A stretch of 5,912 nucleotides of DNA, taken from positions 1 to 5,912 of the forward strand of contig CAZNPZ010000091.1 of NCBI GenBank assembly GCA_964575255.1, written 5' to 3'. This stretch comes from JAEZHK01 sp964575255 (GTDB lineage: Bacteria > Bacillota > Clostridia > Christensenellales > Aristaeellaceae). The translations under genes were made by a program, and so were the position numbers. The notes beneath the pieces are model-generated. The model was not told the DNA's origin. It did not search any database and saw nothing but the letters and a program-made list of their open reading frames with translations. This document shows, piece after piece, positions 1-4,755 of the stretch (positions within the stretch are counted from its first letter, which is position 1; every line of letters starts with the position of its first letter).

Positions 1-427
1 GCGGGAAGCGCATGTACTCCGCCATGCCGCCGTTGACGTTGTTCTGGAAGCCGTACAGGTCGTGCTTCTGGCACATCCAGTAGCGCCCGGACTTGCAGAA
101 CTTGCACTCCCAGCAGGGTACGATCTGCTCGGACACCACGTGGTCGCCCACCTCGAAGCCCTCCATGCCGGGGCCGACTTCCACCACCGTTCCGCAGAAC
201 TCGTGTCCGGGGATCATCGGCGCCTTGATGTAGGAGGGAGAGCCGTCGCCGCCCCAGAAGGAGGGCGCGCCGTGGAACGCCTTGATGTCGCCGGCGCAGA
301 CGCCGCAGCCTTCCACTTTGACGATCAGGTCCTTGCCGGTCGCGCGCGGCACCGGGAAATCATTTACCAGCCTGTAGTCGCCCGGCGCGTAGGCAACCAG
401 CGCCCGCATGGTCTTGGGAAGTTCCAT
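1..427 (-). CDS. Zinc-dependent medium-chain alcohol dehydrogenase, erythritol/L-threitol dehydrogenase-like (3' part missing)
   Basis: Partial gene: 142 codons from an ATG at 427 run off the left edge. I translated it from the minus strand; it starts MELPKTMRALVAYAPGDYRL. The visible part is the GroES-like catalytic domain of the MDR superfamily. Catalytic-zinc ligands are Cys44 (GVCAGD) and His75-Glu76 (PGHEF); the structural-zinc lobe has Cys105, Cys108, Cys111 and Cys119. The stretches FHGAPSFWGGD, SEQIVPCWECKFC and HDLYGFQ recall, from memory, the mycobacterial erythritol/L-threitol dehydrogenase (EltD) group, so NAD-dependent oxidation of a sugar alcohol in the cytoplasm is the likely role. 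The Rossmann NAD-binding domain lies outside the window. GGAGG ends 8 nt before the ATG. It follows two ABC-importer ATPases by 116 nt, suggesting that it acts on the imported substrate. Family call is strong; exact substrate is uncertain (another polyol is possible). Confidence 0.88.
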   Translation of the reverse strand, partial: MELPKTMRALVAYAPGDYRLVNDFPVPRATGKDLIVKVEGCGVCAGDIKAFHGAPSFWGGDGSPSYIKAPMIPGHEFCGTVVEVGPGMEGFEVGDHVVSEQIVPCWECKFCKSGRYWMCQKHDLYGFQNNVNGGMAEYMRFP

Positions 428-453
428 AATATTCGCCTCCAAATTCTATTCAC

Positions 454-468
454 GCCGTATAACACGGC
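454..468 (-). repeat. Short inverted repeat GCCGT-N5-ACGGC near the predicted start site
   Basis: The arms lie at 454-458 and 464-468 with a 5-nt spacer (ATAAC on the plus strand). It sits about where transcription from the candidate promoter would begin, so it could be a repressor operator or a small hairpin at the 5' end of the mRNA. A 5-bp arm is short and can arise by chance in GC-rich DNA. Confidence 0.3.
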
Positions 469-472
469 ATAT

Positions 473-501
473 AGACTACCGGAAGGTTTTGAGGTTGTCA
501 A
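473..501 (-). promoter_or_regulatory. Candidate sigma-70/sigma-A promoter for the dehydrogenase gene
   Basis: On the minus strand a perfect TTGACA -35 box (501-496) is followed after exactly 17 nt by TAGTCT (478-473), which keeps the T1, A2 and T6 positions of TATAAT but only 3 of 6 bases overall. Transcription would start near 466, giving a leader of about 40 nt before the ATG at 427. The perfect -35 and ideal spacing support it; the weak -10 is the main doubt and would fit an activator-dependent or modest promoter. Confidence 0.42.
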
Positions 502-524
502 GGTGTTCCGGACTGTGTCAAGGT
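496..524 (-). repeat. Tandem 9-bp direct repeat, 20-bp period, possible operator
   Basis: The plus-strand word TGTCAAGGT (ACCTTGACA on the transcribed strand) occurs at 496-504 and again at 516-524, start to start 20 bp, about two helical turns. The second copy in transcription order contains the TTGACA -35 box. A palindromic TCCGGA (507-512) lies between the copies and GGTTAACC (522-529) overlaps the upstream copy. Direct repeats on one face of the helix next to a -35 box are a common arrangement for activator binding, but with two copies only this remains a suggestion. Confidence 0.4.
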
Positions 525-543
525 TAACCCGGCGTAACGCGGA

Positions 544-1665
544 TTACTTGGCGGCGCGGATGCGGTCGCCCGTCTCGACATCAAACAGGTGCGTCTTCTC
601 GCCGCTCACCTCAAGCCTGACGATGTCGCCCCGGTGGAACCGGCGCTCGTCGGTCAGGATCAGCATCAGAAGGTTGTCACCCACGCGCACGCCGACGCGG
701 CCCTCGTCGCCCAGGTTCTCGTACATCGCGACGCGCTCCGGCGTGCCCTTGGAGTTCTCGCCGCCGATGAACAGGTCCATCGGGCGCACGCCCATCTTGA
801 CAATGAAGCCATCGTGCACCTTGTCGTAGTAGCGGCGCGGCACCAAAATCCTGAGGTCGCTGCCCTCGAAAGTGAAGTAGAAATCGCCGTCGTGCTTGAT
901 GATCTTTGTCACGAGGATGTTCATCGGCGGCTCGCCGATGAACGCGGCGACGAATTCGTTGGCCGGGTCGTCGTACACCTCGATGGGCGTCCCGAACTGC
1001 TGAAGCACACCCAGATCCATGATCGCGATCCGGTCGGCGAGACTCATCGCCTCCAACTGGTCGTGGGTCACGTAGACCGACGTGCATTTGATCTCGTTGT
1101 GCAAGCGCTTGATCTCGGTGCGCATCGCCTGACGCATCTTGCCGTCGAGGTGCGAAAGAGGTTCGTCCATCAGGAGCAGTTCCGGCCTCCGTACGATCGC
1201 GCGTGCGATGTTGACGCGCTGCTTCTGGCCGCCTGAGAGCTTGACCGGCATCATGTCCAGCAGGTCTTCCACCTTGAGGAGCGACGCGATCTCCCGCACG
1301 CGCTGGTCGATCTCGACCTGGGGCAGGCCTTTCGCGCGCAGGTTGAACGCGATGTTGTTGTACACCGACAGCGGCGGGTACAGCGCGTAGTCCTCAAACG
1401 CGAGGCCGATGCGCCGGTCCTTGGGCTGCACATTGTTGACCAGCCGGTCGCCGATGTAGATTTCGCCCTGGGTGATGTCCTCAAGCCCCGCGATCATTCG
1501 GAGCGTCGTGGTCTTGCCGCAGCCGGACGGCCCCAGCATCGCGATGAATTCGCCGTCGTGGCATTCCAGCGTCAGGTCGTTGACCGCGAAGCTGTTGACG
1601 ATGCGCCGCTTCTTGCCGCTGTTGTCATAGCGTTTGAAAAGGTTCTTAAGCGTCAATTTGGCCAT
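544..1665 (-). CDS. Carbohydrate ABC importer ATPase, second of two (MalK/UgpC-like)
   Basis: 373 residues, the usual length of a MalK-type ATPase: nucleotide-binding domain (about 1-245) followed by a TOBE/OB-type regulatory domain (about 246-370). It hydrolyses ATP on the cytoplasmic face to power the membrane permeases. Visible motifs: Walker A GPSGCGKT (45-52), signature LSGGQ (143-147), Walker B LLLMDE (163-168, catalytic Glu168), D-loop SHLD (171-174) and switch His201 (VTHD). The Q-loop position is Glu91 (AFEDYALYP) where Gln is usual. There is a small basic insertion near residues 16-24 (NSGKKRRIV), and PP replaces the usual PH after the Q-loop. The ATG at 1665 has AAAGGAGG (1681-1674) 8 nt upstream; the previous ATPase's stop codon lies inside that spacer, so translation is probably coupled. 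Stop codon TAA. It clearly differs in sequence from its neighbour, so this is not a recent duplication. Confidence 0.93.
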   Translation of the reverse strand: MAKLTLKNLFKRYDNSGKKRRIVNSFAVNDLTLECHDGEFIAMLGPSGCGKTTTLRMIAGLEDITQGEIYIGDRLVNNVQPKDRRIGLAFEDYALYPPLSVYNNIAFNLRAKGLPQVEIDQRVREIASLLKVEDLLDMMPVKLSGGQKQRVNIARAIVRRPELLLMDEPLSHLDGKMRQAMRTEIKRLHNEIKCTSVYVTHDQLEAMSLADRIAIMDLGVLQQFGTPIEVYDDPANEFVAAFIGEPPMNILVTKIIKHDGDFYFTFEGSDLRILVPRRYYDKVHDGFIVKMGVRPMDLFIGGENSKGTPERVAMYENLGDEGRVGVRVGDNLLMLILTDERRFHRGDIVRLEVSGEKTHLFDVETGDRIRAAK

Positions 1666-1668
1666 GCG

Positions 1669-2829
1669 TCACGCCTCCTTTGCCTGCGCGGCCAGTTCGC
1701 GCACAGACTTTTCGTCATAGCGGCCGATGTAGTTCGTCGTCTCCGCGTCGAAGAACATGGCCCGGTTGATCTCGAAGGTGACGTAGACGTCCTGATCCAG
1801 CTTGACCTTGAGGCCGTTGGGCGCGATCATCCGAAGGTGTTTTTTGCCAATTTCAGCGATCAGCACCGACTTGTTGCCGATCGTCTCAAAGCTGTAGACC
1901 GTGCCCTTGATGGCGCCTTCCGTCGGCTCAAAGTGGTAGTGGATGTTCTGCGGGCGGAGGCCCAGGTGTACGTTGTTGTGCGTCATCTTGTCGAACCGGC
2001 TGAACAGCTCGTCCTCATGCGGCAGCTCGAACGGGCGCTGCGCCGCCTCCTCCCACTGGAGCGTGTAGCCGCCGGAGCACTGAATCAGGTCGCATTCCAG
2101 CAGGTTGATCTCCGGGTCGCCCATCAGCTGCGCGACGAACTCGTTGGTGGGCATGTAGTAGACCTCGTCGCCGGTGCCGACCTGGATGATCTGCCCCTTG
2201 TTGATGATGCCGATCCGGTCGCCCAGGCTCATGGCCTCCATGAAGTCGTGGGTGACGTAGATGGACGTGGTCTGGAAGTTGTGCTGCATCTCCTTGAGTT
2301 CGCTTCTCATGAGGTTTCGAAGCTTGGCGTCCAGGTGCGCCAGCGGCTCGTCCATCAGAAACACGTTGGGGTCGCGCACCAGCGCGCGCCCTAGCGCCAC
2401 GCGCTGACGCTGGCCGTTACTAAGCTGACTCGGCAGGCGCTCCATCAGCATGTCGATCTTCATCAGCTTCGCGACCTTGGTGACGGCTTCCTTGATGTAC
2501 GCCTCGTCCTTTTTGTAGCGCGGGCTGCGCAGCGGGAACGCGATGTTGTCGTACACCGAGATGTGCGGGTAGAGCGCGTAGTTCTCAAACACCATCGCCA
2601 CATTGCGCTCGGCCGGATCCATCTGGTTGACGATGCTGCCGCCGATCTTGACCATGCCCTCGGTGGGCACCTGGATGCCCGCGATGTTGTTCAGGATCGT
2701 GGTCTTGCCCGCGCCCGCGGGCCCGAACAGCACAAAGAATTCCTTGTCCCTGATGGTCAGCGTCACGTCGTTCAGCGCGGTGATCTTGCCAAACTTCTTG
2801 GTGACGCCCACGAGTTCAATCTTTGCCAT
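1669..2829 (-). CDS. Carbohydrate ABC importer ATPase, first of two (MalK/UgpC-like)
   Basis: 386 residues, with an ATPase domain (about 1-240), a TOBE-like domain (about 241-365) and a charged C-terminal tail. Motifs: Walker A GPAGAGKT (36-43, an Ala-for-Ser/Cys variant), Q-loop position Glu82 (VFENYALYPH) instead of Gln, signature LSNGQ (136-140) instead of LSGGQ, Walker B VFLMDE (156-161, catalytic Glu161), D-loop AHLD (164-167), switch His194 (VTHD). Catalytic residues are intact, so it should be active, probably as a heterodimer with the ATPase encoded just downstream. Importers with two separate ATPase genes are known, for example the rhizobial glycerol system GlpSTPQV. The ATG at 2829 lies 10 nt after the MalG-like stop. 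Only a weak ribosome site is seen, AGGTGA (2841-2836), 6 nt before the start, so it may depend on coupling to the upstream gene. The TGA stop (1671-1669) is 3 nt from the next ATG. Confidence 0.93.
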   Translation of the reverse strand: MAKIELVGVTKKFGKITALNDVTLTIRDKEFFVLFGPAGAGKTTILNNIAGIQVPTEGMVKIGGSIVNQMDPAERNVAMVFENYALYPHISVYDNIAFPLRSPRYKKDEAYIKEAVTKVAKLMKIDMLMERLPSQLSNGQRQRVALGRALVRDPNVFLMDEPLAHLDAKLRNLMRSELKEMQHNFQTTSIYVTHDFMEAMSLGDRIGIINKGQIIQVGTGDEVYYMPTNEFVAQLMGDPEINLLECDLIQCSGGYTLQWEEAAQRPFELPHEDELFSRFDKMTHNNVHLGLRPQNIHYHFEPTEGAIKGTVYSFETIGNKSVLIAEIGKKHLRMIAPNGLKVKLDQDVYVTFEINRAMFFDAETTNYIGRYDEKSVRELAAQAKEA

Positions 2830-2839
2830 CGTTTGTCAC

Positions 2840-3661
2840 CTATCCCTTCACGGCGCCGAAGCTCAGCCCGCGCACCAGATGCTTCTGGATGATGATCGCG
2901 AAGATGATCGCCGGTAGCGCCGAGAATGTGGCCGCGACCGCCATCTGGCCGTAGTGCACGGTGGATTGCGCCAGGTACTTGGTCGCCGCGACGGTGATCG
3001 GCTCGACCTGAATGCCCGCGAGCAGCAGCGGGAATGTGAAGCTGTTCCACGAGAAGATGAAGCACAGGAGCGCCGACGCCACGAGGCCTGGCTTGATCAG
3101 AGGCAGCAGCACCTTGAGGAAAATCTGCCACCACTGATAGCCGTCCACCTGCGCCGCGTGCTCGATCTCCACCGAGATGTCCTCAAAGTAGCCGCGAACA
3201 ACCCAGATGATGAGCGGCATCGAGATCAGCTGATACACCCAGATCAGACCCAGGTACGTATCGTACAGACCCAGCTTCTGGTAGATCATGTAGAGGGGCA
3301 GCACCACCAGGATCTCCGGCGCGAACTTGAAGGAGAGGATCTGGAACGCGATGTCCTCTTTCTTCTTGAAGTCGTAGCGCGCGAAAGCGTAGGCCGCCGG
3401 GACGCCCGCCAAGACCGACACGATTACCGCGCCGCCCGACACGATGATGGAATCGAGGATGTAGCGGAAGTAGTTGGACTTCAGGAACACTTCCTCATAG
3501 TTGACCAGGGTCGGTGTGAACACGAACGTGGTGGTCAGCATCTCGGCGTCCGACTTGAAGGTCAGGATCACCATCCACAGCAGCGGGAACAGCGCGAAAA
3601 TCGCGTAAATCAGAAGCCCGCCGTTTTTAAGAGCCGAGTACAGCCTGCGTTGAGCCGTCAT
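2840..3661 (-). CDS. Carbohydrate ABC importer permease, MalG-like
   Basis: 273 residues, normal for the MalG/UgpE family of inner-membrane permeases. A hydrophobic segment near 14-34 is followed by further membrane segments around 71-95, 105-127, 136-156, 192-214 and 239-259. The EAA loop that docks on the ATPase is seen at 167-187 (EHAAQVDG followed by the LP of LLPLIKP). The C-terminus ending VRGLSFGAVKG is typical of the family. I chose the ATG at 3661 rather than the in-frame one at 3796 because it overlaps the preceding stop as ATGA, has AAAGGAG (3675-3669) 7 nt upstream, and gives the expected short N-terminus before the first membrane helix. The longer version would add 45 residues of hydrophilic sequence lying over the upstream gene. 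It pairs with the MalF-like permease. Stop codon TAG. Confidence 0.95.
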   Translation of the reverse strand: MTAQRRLYSALKNGGLLIYAIFALFPLLWMVILTFKSDAEMLTTTFVFTPTLVNYEEVFLKSNYFRYILDSIIVSGGAVIVSVLAGVPAAYAFARYDFKKKEDIAFQILSFKFAPEILVVLPLYMIYQKLGLYDTYLGLIWVYQLISMPLIIWVVRGYFEDISVEIEHAAQVDGYQWWQIFLKVLLPLIKPGLVASALLCFIFSWNSFTFPLLLAGIQVEPITVAATKYLAQSTVHYGQMAVAATFSALPAIIFAIIIQKHLVRGLSFGAVKG

Positions 3662-4659
3662 GCGCCCGCTCCTTTCTGCGCCCGCGCAAACCAGCGCTTT
3701 TTCGGCGCTTCTTCGATTTCCTTGCCGGCCGCCTGATACTGCGACGTGCGCCATGCTTTTACGATTTGCTTGGCGACGATGTTCACGATGAACCACAAGA
3801 CCAGGATGAACGGCAGGGCGCTTGAGAACTTCTGGTACATGTAGCCTCGGGTGTAGGCGGTGACCGACAGGCTCATCAGCGTATCGCCCGGGCCGCCTTT
3901 CGTGAGCGCGAAGATGATGCCGAATTCCTGCAGCGCGGCCATCAGGCGGAACAGAAGCGCGATCAGGATGCAGGGTTTGAGCATCGGGAGCGTCAGCGTT
4001 TTAAAGTTGAACCAGGCGCTGCCGCCGTCGATCTTGGCCGATTCAAACGGCGATTTGGGCAGTGACTGGATGCCGGCCAGAATCAGGATGATTACAAACG
4101 GGCAGTTGACCCACACGTCGATCATGACGACAGTCAGCATGGCGGTCCTTTGCGAAGCGCCCCACTGCATGCCGAATAGACCAAACAGGTTCAGGAATTT
4201 CTCAATGATGCCCACAGAGCTGGACAGCATCAGCTGCCAGATCAGCGTGCCGATGACCGGAGCCACCATCAGAGGAAAGATCAGCGCGACGCGTAAGATG
4301 CGGGAAAAACGGTTGTTGACGCCGCCAAGCAGCATCGCGATGCCAAGACCCAAGAGCATTTCCACCAGCGTGGACCAGAATGCGTACTGCAGCGTGACCC
4401 ATACGCCGTTCCAGAACTGGCTGTCCTGGAACATGCGAATCCAGTTGCGAAGGCCGATAAAAGCGGCGTTGGGGCTTCTGAATGTGTATCCCGTCAGCGA
4501 AAAGTAAATCGCCATCGCGAAGGGGATTAAAATGCCGATCGTGATCAGGAACGCGGGCGCGACGATCAGGTAGGGCCTGAGGCGCGTTTTGAACGGTACC
4601 GTATTCAGATCGGCATTCGGCGCGCCGTTCTGCGCGCCGGAGGCTTTCTGCGTGACCAA
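3658..4659 (-). CDS. Carbohydrate ABC importer permease, MalF-like (UgpA/LacF type)
   Basis: 333 residues; an N-terminal cytoplasmic tail of about 28 residues, then six likely membrane segments near 30-55, 86-112, 122-146, 173-198, 229-250 and 281-302. This is the compact form without the large periplasmic loop of enteric MalF. The EAA loop lies at 206-225 (ESAKIDGGSAWFNFKTLTLP), and LTKGGPGDTLMSL near 255 is a typical family motif. It forms the membrane channel with the MalG-like protein. The start is TTG (4659-4657): an in-frame TGA stands three codons upstream, no ATG occurs before residue 49 inside the first helix, and AGGAGGGAG (4678-4670) precedes it. The C-terminal tail is rich in Lys, Arg and Glu. 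The stop TGA overlaps the next start codon as ATGA. Confidence 0.95.
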   Translation of the reverse strand: MVTQKASGAQNGAPNADLNTVPFKTRLRPYLIVAPAFLITIGILIPFAMAIYFSLTGYTFRSPNAAFIGLRNWIRMFQDSQFWNGVWVTLQYAFWSTLVEMLLGLGIAMLLGGVNNRFSRILRVALIFPLMVAPVIGTLIWQLMLSSSVGIIEKFLNLFGLFGMQWGASQRTAMLTVVMIDVWVNCPFVIILILAGIQSLPKSPFESAKIDGGSAWFNFKTLTLPMLKPCILIALLFRLMAALQEFGIIFALTKGGPGDTLMSLSVTAYTRGYMYQKFSSALPFILVLWFIVNIVAKQIVKAWRTSQYQAAGKEIEEAPKKRWFARAQKGAGA

Positions 4660-4678
4660 ATGGATTCAACTCCCTCCT
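4657..4678 (-). promoter_or_regulatory. Ribosome binding site deciding a TTG start
   Basis: On the minus strand AGGAGGGAG (4678-4670) is followed 10 nt later by TTG. The core AGGAGG is 13 nt from the start, longer than ideal, whereas the overlapping GGGAG is 10 nt away. An in-frame TGA between the site and the TTG rules out any upstream start. A nearer TTG at 4669 is in another frame that does not encode the permease. Confidence 0.75.
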
Positions 4679-4702
4679 GATGCCATTGAAGCGCCGGGGG
4701 TA

Positions 4703-4734
4703 CGGAGGTTCGGGGCGAAAGCCCCGAACCTCCG
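4703..4734 (-). repeat. Perfect 14-bp hairpin between binding-protein and permease genes
   Basis: Positions 4703-4716 pair perfectly with 4721-4734 around a 4-nt loop (GAAA on the plus strand, UUUC in the mRNA). The stem is GC-rich and starts 21 nt after the solute-binding protein's stop codon. No T run follows in the transcription direction, so it is not a standard intrinsic terminator. Its position matches the malE-malF gap of enteric bacteria, where stem-loop (REP) sequences protect the upstream mRNA and help give more binding protein than permease. A similar role here is inferred. Confidence 0.75.
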
Positions 4735-4755
4735 CTTGCGACTCGGCAGGTTCGC

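Larger units (their letters stand above)
428..543 (-). promoter_or_regulatory. Intergenic control region upstream of the dehydrogenase gene
   Basis: This 116-nt gap is by far the most signal-dense non-coding stretch of the window. In transcription order it holds two copies of a 9-bp direct repeat, a candidate -35/-10 pair that uses the second copy, a 5-bp inverted repeat near the expected transcription start, and a GGAGG ribosome binding site. No convincing terminator for the preceding ATPase gene is visible: there is no strong GC stem followed by a T run. The dehydrogenase may therefore be both co-transcribed by read-through and separately induced. This is inference from motifs only. Confidence 0.5.

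Noticed and set aside
493..521. Promoter using the upstream TTGACA copy (521-516)
   Set aside because: At a 17-nt spacing the -10 position reads ACAACC, with no resemblance to TATAAT.
496..524. Two direct repeats as a minimal CRISPR array
   Set aside because: The 9-bp units with 11-bp spacing are much too short for CRISPR repeats and spacers, and no cas gene is near.
62..829. A 255-codon plus-strand open frame spanning the dehydrogenase, the gap and the second ATPase
   Set aside because: It crosses two real minus-strand genes and their control region, and shows no family motif.
1558..2394. A 278-codon open frame on the plus strand, opposite the ATPase genes
   Set aside because: It lies antisense to two well-supported ATPase genes; its Leu/Val/Arg/Asp-rich, motif-free protein is what GC-rich antisense frames produce.
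544..2829. The two ATPase genes as a recent tandem duplication
   Set aside because: They differ throughout, including Walker A, signature motif, N-terminal insertion and the whole TOBE region, so they are old paralogues.
2954..3736. A 260-codon plus-strand open frame opposite the MalG-like permease
   Set aside because: Composition is dominated by Arg, Gln, Glu, Asp and His, the mirror of hydrophobic codons on the other strand; there is no recognisable domain.
2840..3796. Longer start (ATG at 3796) for the MalG-like permease
   Set aside because: The extra 45 residues overlap the upstream permease gene, are Arg/Gly-rich without homology features, and the ATGA-overlapping ATG at 3661 has a good ribosome binding site.
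4703..4734. Hairpin as a Rho-independent terminator
   Set aside because: No T-rich run follows the stem in the minus-strand direction (the next bases read TACCCCCC). On the plus strand it is followed by CTTGCGACT, also no T run.
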